Source: an uncultured Pelagibacteraceae bacterium (lineage in GTDB: Bacteria > Pseudomonadota > Alphaproteobacteria > Pelagibacterales > Pelagibacteraceae). Taken from it: 54,825 bases of DNA. Below are positions 37,195 to 44,162 of this stretch, in pieces. The stretch is taken from the NCBI GenBank assembly GCA_902624535.1, contig CACNYF010000004.1:1-54825 (forward strand). The letters are read 5' to 3'. The notes below the pieces were generated by a model, which saw nothing but the letters and a program-made list of their open reading frames with translations, was not told the origin of the DNA and did no database searches. Both the position numbers and the translations under genes were made by a program. Positions within the stretch are counted from its first letter, which is position 1. Each line of letters begins with the position of its first letter.

Positions 37195-37463
37195 TTTTAT
37201 CTCCTTTATATTATTGTTTTCGGCTCCATCGATTCATGACTTGATAGCTTTTTATATGTTGAGTGATTTAAATCTATTAGTAAATTTTTTTAATTCAGAA
37301 TCATAAGGTGGATTGATCAAGCATTATAGTATCAATGATTGATGTCCATACTATAAATTTATTATTTCTAAATATAAATTGTGGATTTGTCGTAGTTATA
37401 TAAAATTATTTTAATGTCTACTAAAATTTTAATTTTCTTTAACAATACATTAATAGGTTGTAT
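37195..37463 (-). other. Longest intergenic region: leader of the PiT-like gene with dyad symmetry
   Basis: 269 bases between aqpS and the PiT-like gene. It holds a perfect 6-1-6 dyad, ATCAATGATTGAT (37331-37343), nested inside outer arms TATAGT (37325-37330) and ACTATA (37350-37355). Near the gene, on the minus strand, GCTATC and GAT-GG-AGC (about 37227-37252) can pair across a 12-base loop shortly before the ribosome binding site. The upstream part is very AT-rich. The dyad could be a regulator site; the second element could be a small RNA structure. I do not recognise any named riboswitch or Pho box. No open frame of useful length is present. Confidence 0.45.
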
Positions 37464-38117
37464 TCATCTTATTATTTTTTTAACTATATATATTGCGAGT
37501 ATTAATCCTATAGCTTCAGCAACAATATAATTTGGAGTACTTTGATAATTAATTCCAGTAAAGGAGTCAGTGAAAGTACGTGCTATAGATACTGCTGGAT
37601 TCGCAAATGAAGTTGATGATGTAAACCAATAACCAGCAGAAATGAATGTTGCTACACTAATAGCTGTTATAATTTTTCCATCTTTTAAAGTGGCAAAAAT
37701 GACAAAAATTAGACCAAAAGTTGCGATTATCTCAGATATAAAGATATTCATTCCATCTCTACTTTTTGTTGATAATTCAATAAATTCATGCTCAAAAAAA
37801 ATATTGGCTATCATCACACCCACCATACACCCAATTATTTGAGCAGATATATAGGTTATTAAAACATTACTCTTAATTTTTTTATTAAAAAACATTGCAA
37901 GTGTTACAAATGGATTAAAGTGAGCTCCTGAAATATCAGCAAAACTAATAATAAGAACAAACAATCCTGCTCCAGTAGCTATTGTATTTGCTAAAAGTCT
38001 TACCGCATTGTCATCTGTAAGATTCTCAGCCATTATCCCAGATCCAACAATAATCATTACTAGAAAACAGCTGCCTAAAAATTCACCAATAAATATAATA
38101 TTTTTATTTTTGATCAT
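37464..38117 (-). CDS. aqpS: Aquaporin/MIP-family channel of AqpS type (arsenite efflux)
   Basis: 217 residues, six helices and two half-helices. The two channel motifs are HFNPFV (residues 67-71, NPF replacing NPA) and FANPAVSIAR (171-180, with the selectivity-filter Arg). In alphaproteobacterial ars clusters AqpS replaces the ArsB pump and lets arsenite diffuse out after ArsC has reduced arsenate. Here it overlaps arsC by 14 bases, which supports that role over water or glycerol transport. The NPF variant in the first motif is unusual and may alter selectivity. Confidence 0.85.
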   Translation of the reverse strand: MIKNKNIIFIGEFLGSCFLVMIIVGSGIMAENLTDDNAVRLLANTIATGAGLFVLIISFADISGAHFNPFVTLAMFFNKKIKSNVLITYISAQIIGCMVGVMIANIFFEHEFIELSTKSRDGMNIFISEIIATFGLIFVIFATLKDGKIITAISVATFISAGYWFTSSTSFANPAVSIARTFTDSFTGINYQSTPNYIVAEAIGLILAIYIVKKIIR

Positions 38118-38538
38118 TAATCCAATTTTCTATTTTCTCATTTATTAAAACAAATGTTTCATTTATAATTTTATATGTTTTTGCTTCTTCACAATTCTTA
38201 AATTTACTTACAGGATCTTCAATATCCCAATGAACAATTTGATCATTTTTAGGCCATATAGGGCAAACTTCTTTATTTGCGCTACTACAAACAGTAATAA
38301 CATGGTCAATATTAATATCTTTTTCGATAAATACCTTAAAACTTTTTGAATCATAATTTGTAAGGTTATAATTTTTATGATTTTCTAAAAATAATTTAAT
38401 ATTTTTATTTATTTCTCCAGTTGGTTTGCTACCAGCGCTGAAAGCTTTATATTTATTAAAATACACATTATTTATTATACTTTCAGCAATAATACTTCTT
38501 GCTGAATTACCAGTACAAACAAACAAAATATTTTTCAT
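38104..38538 (-). CDS. arsC: Arsenate reductase, low-molecular-weight phosphatase (thioredoxin-coupled) type
   Basis: 144 residues. The P-loop VCTGNSARS has the nucleophile Cys8; Cys84 (ITVCSSANKE) and Cys92 (VCPIWP) match the redox pair that forms the disulfide in pI258-type ArsC, and Asp108-Pro in WDIEDPVSK is the general acid. This is a true arsenate reductase rather than a tyrosine phosphatase. Arsenite formed is expected to leave through AqpS, whose gene overlaps. No ArsR repressor gene is visible nearby. The start shares a base with the preceding small membrane gene. Confidence 0.92.
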   Translation of the reverse strand: MKNILFVCTGNSARSIIAESIINNVYFNKYKAFSAGSKPTGEINKNIKLFLENHKNYNLTNYDSKSFKVFIEKDINIDHVITVCSSANKEVCPIWPKNDQIVHWDIEDPVSKFKNCEEAKTYKIINETFVLINEKIENWINDQK

Positions 38539-38759
38539 TAAAAGATAACTTTATATATTCCGACAATAAATAATGGAATTTGTAATCCAAAATTCGTTAA
38601 AATCGCCTTATCTTTTGAGATGAAACCAGAAATTGTCCATCCAATAACGCCAAGACCGTGAAAATATATATTAATTGGATATATATTTAAATTTGTAAGC
38701 AATATTCCTGTTAAAACAAGAAAGGTGCTTATCCATTTAAGATACTTTTTTATAGACAT
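38538..38759 (-). CDS. Small membrane protein upstream of arsC (unknown)
   Basis: 73 residues with three hydrophobic segments (about 9-25, 30-47 and 55-72) and very few charged residues. I do not recognise the family. It has the best Shine-Dalgarno of the window (AAAGGAGG, six bases before the ATG, plus-strand 38763-38770) and its stop overlaps arsC by one base. It is therefore a real, probably first gene of the arsC-aqpS unit. A role in membrane handling of arsenic or phosphate is only guilt by association. Confidence 0.7.
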   Translation of the reverse strand: MSIKKYLKWISTFLVLTGILLTNLNIYPINIYFHGLGVIGWTISGFISKDKAILTNFGLQIPLFIVGIYKVIF

Positions 38760-38816
38760 AAAACCTCCTTTATTTTTTATATGACAATTTTCTCTGATTA
38801 AATAAATATACTAATT

Positions 38817-39155
38817 TTATAAGAAATTAACTATGTATCTATGAATAAAATATCCTCCGATTAGGAATACCAAACCTGCAATATAAATTATGAAAAAATT
38901 CATATTAAAAGATTTTGCAAAAAAGAAGGGTACAAAGAATAAATAACTTGCTGGTACTGCAATAAATATACTTTTTGTAAACATTACTGTTTTTTCTGTA
39001 TCATTATGCTCATAATAGGAAAACAGTATCGCTATTAGTGATACCAAGGGTAAAGCAATAATAAATCCAGCCAATTTAGGATTTTGACCAGCCAGCCAAC
39101 TTGAAAAAGCAACAATTAAACCTGCGGCTACAATTTTAAAAATAAAAAATAACAT
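38817..39155 (-). CDS. Small four-helix membrane protein, possibly DUF3147-like
   Basis: 112 residues with four hydrophobic stretches (about 3-17, 28-46, 61-80 and 86-108), containing LAGQNPKLAGFIIALPLVSLIAILFSY and a conserved-looking YYEHNDTEK loop. The pattern recalls DUF3147 membrane proteins, but I cannot confirm it. It lies 29 bases after zur and 57 bases before the small arsC-linked gene, all on the minus strand. It may be the last gene of the znuCB-zur transcript or a bridge to the arsenic genes. Confidence 0.65.
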   Translation of the reverse strand: MLFFIFKIVAAGLIVAFSSWLAGQNPKLAGFIIALPLVSLIAILFSYYEHNDTEKTVMFTKSIFIAVPASYLFFVPFFFAKSFNMNFFIIYIAGLVFLIGGYFIHRYIVNFL

Positions 39156-39184
39156 TGTTGTAAATATTTATAGTTATATGCAAA

Positions 39185-39583
39185 TTATTTAACAGAACAT
39201 TTTTTGCAAAGCCCAAAGAATTCAAGATTATATTTATTAAATTTCATACCCGCTTTGTCTTGAAAATTTTTTAAATATTTTGATAGTTTGCTGTCACTAA
39301 TTTCACTTACTTCCTCACAGCTTTCACATATTGAAAATGCTGTTGCCTTTGAAATCTGACAATTTGAATTTTTGCATGCAACGAAAGCATTTCTACTTTC
39401 AATTTTGTGAATTTTTCCAATTTCAACCAATTTATCAAGCGCTCTATAAACTTGAAGAGGGGCTTTAATACCTTTTTTTTGTACATTATGTAAAATTGAA
39501 TAAGCTTTTATGGGTTCATTTACTTTTTCAATGTAATCAAGAACTATTTGTTGATTTTTTGATAGTGTTTCCTGTTTAAGCAT
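39185..39583 (-). CDS. zur: Zinc uptake regulator Zur (Fur family)
   Basis: 132 residues with the Fur winged helix (KNQQIVLDYIEK...APLQVYRALDKLVEIGKIHKIES) followed by NAFVAC, a hallmark of alphaproteobacterial Zur. Cysteine pairs C86/C89 (ICESC) and C126/C129 (LCKKC) form the structural zinc site, and C70 and C75 lie near the regulatory site. Its place in an operon with znuC and znuB, opposite znuA, and the dyads in the znuA/znuC gap, support Zur over Fur or Mur. With zinc bound it should repress both directions. Confidence 0.9.
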   Translation of the reverse strand: MLKQETLSKNQQIVLDYIEKVNEPIKAYSILHNVQKKGIKAPLQVYRALDKLVEIGKIHKIESRNAFVACKNSNCQISKATAFSICESCEEVSEISDSKLSKYLKNFQDKAGMKFNKYNLEFFGLCKKCSVK

Positions 39584-39607
39584 AGTTTTTCTTTTATCAA
39601 TTTCCTA

Positions 39608-40411
39608 TTAGTTTTTCAATTGGATCGATTGTTTAATTCTAAACAAAGACAATATGAATAAAAATAGTGCAGCAGCAATTATTGATGGTCCAGAAGGTGT
39701 GTTAAATTCTAATGATGAAAATAGACCTATTAAAACCGATAGCAATCCTCCTATTATTGAAAATAATACCATTTTAAAAGGACTATCTGATACATTTCTA
39801 GCCATGGCTGCTGGAATAATTAACATTCCTGTAATAAGCAAAAGTCCAACCATTTTTATTGAAATTGCGATAAGTGCGGCCATTAAAATAGTAAATACTG
39901 CTTTTGCTCTATCAGGATTTAAACCTTCAGCTTCAGCTAATTCATAATTTACCGTGGAAGCAAACAAAGGTTTCCAAATTATTTTGAGAACTAAAAGTAT
40001 TAATCCTCCACCAAGCCAAATTATTAATAAATCAGTAACATTGACTGCTAAAATATCACCAAATAATAAACCCATAATATCAAATCTTATAAATGTTAAG
40101 AACCCTATAACCACAAGTCCAACCGCTAAAGACGAATGCGCTAATAAACCTAATAATGCATCTCCAGGAAGATTGGTTCTTTTTTGAAGTTTTATTAATA
40201 TCAATGCAATTAAGGATGAGATTAAAAATACTGAGAAAGCAATATTGAACTGAAATGAATAAGCTAAAGTTACTCCTAATAAAGCAGAGTGAGCTAGTGT
40301 ATCACCAAAATAAGAAAGTCTTCTCCAAACAACAAAGCATCCCAATGGTCCCGTTACAATAGCAACACCTATTCCAGCAACTAGTGCCCTTATAAAAAAG
40401 TCATCAAACAT
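39608..40411 (-). CDS. znuB: Zinc ABC transporter permease ZnuB
   Basis: 267 residues, about eight membrane helices, ABC-3 family. Motifs: GPLGCFVVWRRLSYFGDTLAHSALLGV near the N-terminus, GDALLGLLAHSSLAVGLV, MGLLFGDILAV, YELAEAEGLNPDRAK and LLLITGMLIIPAAMARNVS. The start abuts the znuC stop and zur follows after 24 bases, so znuC-znuB-zur form one unit. Confidence 0.93.
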   Translation of the reverse strand: MFDDFFIRALVAGIGVAIVTGPLGCFVVWRRLSYFGDTLAHSALLGVTLAYSFQFNIAFSVFLISSLIALILIKLQKRTNLPGDALLGLLAHSSLAVGLVVIGFLTFIRFDIMGLLFGDILAVNVTDLLIIWLGGGLILLVLKIIWKPLFASTVNYELAEAEGLNPDRAKAVFTILMAALIAISIKMVGLLLITGMLIIPAAMARNVSDSPFKMVLFSIIGGLLSVLIGLFSSLEFNTPSGPSIIAAALFLFILSLFRIKQSIQLKN

Positions 40412-41155
40412 TTAATTTTTCTTTATTTCTCCATCATGATCATGAGTGTGGTCATGTTTATGTTCATATAATGATAGAGTTTGTGAAGCTTGCTCACCAA
40501 ATAACGCTTTGTATTCATTATTTCTTGCCACATCTTTAGGAGAACCAGAGCAGCATACATGTCCATTTAAACAAACCACATGATCAGTAGCACTCATCAC
40601 AGTATGTAAATCATGAGATATTAATAAAATTCCACAATTTAGTTTGTCAGATATATCTTTAATCAATTCATACAAAGCAATTTCACCTGTAAAATCAACA
40701 CCTTGTACAGGCTCATCTAAAACTAATAAGTCTGGTTGTTTTGAAATAGCTCTTGCTAGTAATACTCTTTGAAACTCACCTCCGGATAAAGTTCCCAAAT
40801 TTTTATTTTTAAGATGCTCAACACCTGTTAGAGAAAGAGCTTTATTTATTTCATCGTCTTTTAAATTCTCTGTTAAAAGCATGAAATCATTTACTCTTAA
40901 CGGTAATGTCCAATCTATTGATATTTTCTGAGGAACATATCCAACTTTGTTAGTATATTTCTCAACATTCCCATCAATATTTTTATAGATACCTAGCGCA
41001 ATTTTTGCAGTTGTACTTTTTCCTGAACCATTTGGTCCTATCAATGTAACTATTTTACCTTTACCTACTTGCAAAGTAACACCTTTAACAAGCCACTTAT
41101 TATTTTGCTTTAAACCTACTTTATCTAATTTTACTAATATATTTTCTGAGCTCAT
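40412..41155 (-). CDS. znuC: Zinc ABC transporter ATP-binding protein ZnuC
   Basis: 247 residues. Walker A GPNGSGKST (40-48), signature LSGGEFQR (123-130), Walker B LLVLDEPVQGVDF and switch histidine in LLISHDLHTVM. The C-terminal region CLNGHVCCSG is typical of ZnuC. The last 16 residues carry five histidines (232, 234, 236, 238 and 240) in EHKHDHTHDHDGE, a cytoplasmic His tail that may bind zinc as it enters. It is divergent from znuA across 72 bases with the putative Zur sites between. Confidence 0.94.
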   Translation of the reverse strand: MSSENILVKLDKVGLKQNNKWLVKGVTLQVGKGKIVTLIGPNGSGKSTTAKIALGIYKNIDGNVEKYTNKVGYVPQKISIDWTLPLRVNDFMLLTENLKDDEINKALSLTGVEHLKNKNLGTLSGGEFQRVLLARAISKQPDLLVLDEPVQGVDFTGEIALYELIKDISDKLNCGILLISHDLHTVMSATDHVVCLNGHVCCSGSPKDVARNNEYKALFGEQASQTLSLYEHKHDHTHDHDGEIKKN

Positions 41156-41163
41156 TTTTTTTC

Positions 41164-41194
41164 TTGACTAAGTAATGTTATATTATTACATAAT
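41164..41194 (+). promoter_or_regulatory. Possible znuA promoter overlapped by Zur sites
   Basis: TTGACT (41164-41169) is a good -35. TACATA (41187-41192, 17-base spacer) or CATAAT (41189-41194, 19-base spacer) may serve as -10. On the opposite strand TTGTTA (rc of 41205-41210) with TAATAT after 18 bases could drive znuC. Both lie over or next to the dyads, so a bound repressor would block both directions. Motif matches are approximate in this AT-rich stretch. Confidence 0.4.
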
Positions 41195-41208
41195 GTTATA
41201 TTATAACA
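41176..41208. promoter_or_regulatory. Two tandem Zur-like operators between znuA and znuC
   Basis: A perfect 7-1-7 dyad TGTTATATTATAACA occupies 41194-41208. A second copy with one mismatched pair, TGTTATATTATTACA, occupies 41176-41190. Their centres (41201 and 41183) are 18 bases apart. The form resembles known alphaproteobacterial Zur boxes (GTTATAnnATAAC-like), and zur itself is the third gene of the divergent operon. The dyads are seen directly; Zur binding is inferred from context. Confidence 0.75.
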
Positions 41209-41227
41209 ACCAATAACTATAAACAAT

Positions 41228-42352
41228 ATGAAAAATATAAAAAAATTACTTATAATCATTTCAATATTAACTTTAACAACTTTTTTTACATCAGTTAAAG
41301 CAGAAATAAAAGTTGTTGCTTCAATCAAACCAATACATTCATTAACTACTTATTTAATGGAAGGTGTAGCAAAGCCTAAATTAATAGTTGATGGATATGC
41401 TTCACCACATGGATTTGCTTTAAAACCATCGCATGCAAAAATGTTACAAGAAGCAGATCTTATTTTTTGGGTAGGTGAAGATTTAGAAAACTTTTTAGAA
41501 AAACCATTAAATACAATTGCTAAAAAAGCAGAAAATATTGAACTAATGGAAATTAAAGGACTTAATAAATTAAAATTTAGAGAAAGAAATATATTTGATG
41601 GTCATGACGACCATGACCACGGTCATAAAGAAGATAAACATAAGGAAGATGATCATGACAACCATGACCATAAAAAGAAAGATGGTCACAAAGAAGATGA
41701 CCATGATGACCACGATCACAAAAAAAAAGACGGTCATAAAGAAGATGATCATGATCACGGCCATAAGAAAAAAGATGATCATGATGACCATGACGACCAT
41801 GGACATAAGAAAAAGGACGATCACGATGATCATGAAGGTCATCACCATGGTGAACATGACCCTCATATTTGGTTAGATCCGATTAATGCAAAAGTAATAT
41901 TAAACGAAATGGTAGAGCATTTGATCGAAAATGATCCAAATAATGCATCAATCTATAAAAGTAATTTAAATAAAGCTTTGAAAGATTTGGATAAACTTAC
42001 AATGGATGTAATGACGGAACTCAATAAAAGCACACCATCAATTGTTTTTCATGATGCATATCAATATTTTGAGGAAAGATTTAATGTTAAAGTTTTAGGT
42101 GCGTTTACAGTAAATACTGATGTTATGCCTGGTGCTGAACAGTTAGCAGAAATTAGAGAAATAATCGAGCACGATAAAATTACTTGTATTTTTTCAGAGC
42201 CTCAATTTAATCCAGATATAATCAATGCTGTTGCAAAAGATATGGATATTAAAACTGGTGTTTTAGATCCATTAGGAGCTACATTGGATCCTGGTAAAGA
42301 CTTATATTTTGATCTAATAAAAAATATGTCTAAATCTTTTAAAGGTTGTTAA
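41228..42352 (+). CDS. znuA: Zinc ABC transporter periplasmic binding protein ZnuA
   Basis: 374 residues, signal peptide with probable cleavage after VKA (residue 25). Zinc ligands expected in the family are His61 (ASPHGFAL), His213 (DPHIWLDP) and His275 (FHDAYQYF), with the last acidic ligand in the C-terminal lobe. Cys320 and Cys374, the last residue, match the disulfide known in ZnuA. Residues 126-210 form an exceptionally large flexible loop with 26 histidines plus many Asp and Lys, built from repeated 14-16-residue units. Such loops gather zinc for the high-affinity site, but most are much shorter. Confidence 0.95.
   Translation: MKNIKKLLIIISILTLTTFFTSVKAEIKVVASIKPIHSLTTYLMEGVAKPKLIVDGYASPHGFALKPSHAKMLQEADLIFWVGEDLENFLEKPLNTIAKKAENIELMEIKGLNKLKFRERNIFDGHDDHDHGHKEDKHKEDDHDNHDHKKKDGHKEDDHDDHDHKKKDGHKEDDHDHGHKKKDDHDDHDDHGHKKKDDHDDHEGHHHGEHDPHIWLDPINAKVILNEMVEHLIENDPNNASIYKSNLNKALKDLDKLTMDVMTELNKSTPSIVFHDAYQYFEERFNVKVLGAFTVNTDVMPGAEQLAEIREIIEHDKITCIFSEPQFNPDIINAVAKDMDIKTGVLDPLGATLDPGKDLYFDLIKNMSKSFKGC
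41600..41863 (+). repeat. In-frame tandem repeats coding for the His/Asp/Lys metal loop of ZnuA
   Basis: The clearest units are residues 139-154 and 155-170 (bases 41642-41689 and 41690-41737), which differ at one residue (KEDDHDNHDHKKKDGH versus KEDDHDDHDHKKKDGH). Shorter, degraded copies ending HGHKKKDD follow at about 171-184 and 185-198. At the DNA level the units differ at many third positions (CAT/CAC, GAT/GAC), so the expansion is not very recent or is under codon drift. Repeat number is likely to vary between strains. Confidence 0.85.
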
Positions 42353-42395
42353 TTAAAAATTGAACTTTTGTCGTAAATAATATCTAATATTATTT

Positions 42396-43394
42396 ATGAC
42401 AACTGTTCCTTTAACTTTAGAAGAAATTTTCCATTTAGCTAAAAAAACGTTAATAGCCAATGGATGCGATGAAGAAACCGCAGATACCTTATCTACTTTA
42501 ATCAAAAATGCTGAGAGAGATGGATCATTATCTCATGGTCTATTTAGATTACCTGCTTATATTTCTGGTTTAAAAAGTGGAAAAATTAACGGTAAGGCTA
42601 GACCTGTAATTTCAAAATTAACTGCTAGTGTTGTTAAAGCAGATGGGAAAAATAGTCTTGCCCCAATAGTTTTAAAATATGGAATACCAGAACTTGTTAA
42701 AGCTGCAAAAGAAAATGGAGTAGCGGTTTTAGCAATTACTAATTCTCATCATATGGCTGCTATGTGGCCTGAGACAGAAGCAATAGCAGAGCAAGGACTT
42801 GTTGCTTTTGCTTGTACATCATACAAGCCAGCAGTTGCACCAGCAGGAGCAATTAAACCTTTATTTGGAACAAACCCAATTTCATTTGCTTGGCCAAGAA
42901 AAAATAAACCTCCTGTAGTTTATGATATGGCTACTGCATCGATGGCAATGGGAGAAGTTCAAGTTGCAAAAAGAGAAGGGCACAAGGTTCCAATTGGGAC
43001 TGGTTTAACTAAAGACGGAAAAGAAACAACAGATCCTAGTGAAATAGCAGATGGTGGGGTTTTGTTACCATTTGGCGGCTATAAAGGCTCAGGAATAGCA
43101 ATGATGGTCGAATTACTTGCTGGAGCCTTAGTAGGAGATAATTTTAGTTATGAGACGGCTGAGAAGGATACAGATGACGGTGGACCACCAAGTGGTGGAG
43201 AGTTTATTTTAGCCATATCTCCTGACAAATTAACTAATTCTGATTGGGATAGTCATTCAAATAAATTCTTTGAAAAAATGAAATCAATGGGAGAGGTTAG
43301 ATTACCAGGTGAAAGACGTCACAAAAACAGATTAGATACTGGACCTAGAAATATTAATGAGGAACTTGTTAATAAAATAAAATCTTTAAGTTAA
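42396..43394 (+). CDS. Ldh/MDH2-family NAD(P)-dependent oxidoreductase
   Basis: 332 residues of the type II malate/L-lactate dehydrogenase family, which also includes ureidoglycolate, 2,3-diketo-L-gulonate and delta1-piperideine-2-carboxylate reductases. Motifs: DGSLSHGLFRLPAYISGL with the catalytic His, TNSHHMAAMWPE, KPLFGTNPISFAWP, YDMATASMAMGEV and LLPFGGYKGSGIAMMVELL. The GTNPISFAWP and HHMA features suggest reduction of a 2-oxo or cyclic imino acid rather than malate, but the substrate cannot be fixed. It stands alone after znuA and ends in a 9-base convergent overlap with xthA. Confidence 0.83.
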   Translation: MTTVPLTLEEIFHLAKKTLIANGCDEETADTLSTLIKNAERDGSLSHGLFRLPAYISGLKSGKINGKARPVISKLTASVVKADGKNSLAPIVLKYGIPELVKAAKENGVAVLAITNSHHMAAMWPETEAIAEQGLVAFACTSYKPAVAPAGAIKPLFGTNPISFAWPRKNKPPVVYDMATASMAMGEVQVAKREGHKVPIGTGLTKDGKETTDPSEIADGGVLLPFGGYKGSGIAMMVELLAGALVGDNFSYETAEKDTDDGGPPSGGEFILAISPDKLTNSDWDSHSNKFFEKMKSMGEVRLPGERRHKNRLDTGPRNINEELVNKIKSLS

Positions 43395-44162
43395 TTCAAT
43401 TTCAATTGGTGTGTGATCTGAAGGTTTTTGTCTTCCACGAGGAAATTTATTAATCTTTACATCTTTCACAAGATTTATAATTGAGTTTGAAACTAAGAAA
43501 TGATCAATTCTCATTCCATTATTTTTTTGCCATGCGCCGCTTGTGTAGTCCCAAAAAGTATAACCTTCTTTATCGGGATGAATATATCTATATGCATCAT
43601 GAAAACCTAAACTTAATAATTCTCTTAATTTTTTTCTTATCTCTAGTCTAAACAAAGCATCATTTTCATATCCTTTAGGATTATGAACATCTTCTGCAGA
43701 TGGAATTATATTAAAATCACCACCAATAATTATATTTTCTTTTTTTTTTAAATAACCTTTTAATTTCTTAATTAAACTTTCTAGCCAATATAATTTGTAA
43801 GTATATTTCTCTGTATCAACTGGATTTCCATTAGGTGTGTATATATTTATTAATTTAATAGTTTTTGATTTATGTTTTAGATCTGCAGTAATAATTCTTG
43901 ATTGTTTATTTTTATCATTAAAAATATCTTTTTCAATTTTGTCTAATTTTTTTTTAGAAATTATTGCAACTCCGTTATATGATTTTTGACCAAATACATA
44001 ATTTTGATAATTTGATTTTTCTAAGTCTTCGTAAGGATAGTTTTCATCTTGAGCCTTGATCTCTTGCATCATTAAAATATCTGGTGAATATTTTTTTAGA
44101 TACTCTTTAATATTTTCAATTCTTGCTCTTACAGAGTTAACATTCCAGGAACTAATTATCAT
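43386..44162 (-). CDS. xthA: Exodeoxyribonuclease III XthA
   Basis: AP endonuclease/3' exonuclease of base excision repair. 258 residues from the ATG at 44162, giving MIISSWNVNSVRARI; the ten residues possible upstream are non-conserved and lie inside erpA. Motifs: MMQEIKA (metal Glu), YNGVAIISKKKLD, NIYTPNGNP, IIGGDFNIIPSAEDV, MRIDHFLVS and the C-terminal SDHTPIEIEL. The start shares one base with the erpA stop (TAATG). I see no SOS box in front. Confidence 0.94.
   Translation of the reverse strand: MIISSWNVNSVRARIENIKEYLKKYSPDILMMQEIKAQDENYPYEDLEKSNYQNYVFGQKSYNGVAIISKKKLDKIEKDIFNDKNKQSRIITADLKHKSKTIKLINIYTPNGNPVDTEKYTYKLYWLESLIKKLKGYLKKKENIIIGGDFNIIPSAEDVHNPKGYENDALFRLEIRKKLRELLSLGFHDAYRYIHPDKEGYTFWDYTSGAWQKNNGMRIDHFLVSNSIINLVKDVKINKFPRGRQKPSDHTPIEIELT

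Noticed and set aside
37207-37260. SAM-II/SAM-V-like riboswitch before the PiT-like gene
   Set aside because: AAGCTATCAAGT and the pairing near the ribosome binding site recall small SAM riboswitches, but I could not match the conserved core, so no class is claimed.
41600-41863. Tandem repeats as a possible CRISPR or non-coding array
   Set aside because: The repeats are in frame with znuA, have no unique spacers and encode a known type of metal loop.
41570-41876. Open frames on both strands across the His-rich part of znuA
   Set aside because: They arise from the repetitive CAT/GAT/AAA codons; the translations are Met/Val/Ile or Lys/Thr runs without any start context, and znuA is clearly the coding frame.
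36229-42352. Genomic island or prophage around the zinc/arsenic block
   Set aside because: No integrase, transposase, direct repeats or tRNA flank; base composition looks the same as in neighbouring genes. It is accessory in content but not visibly mobile.
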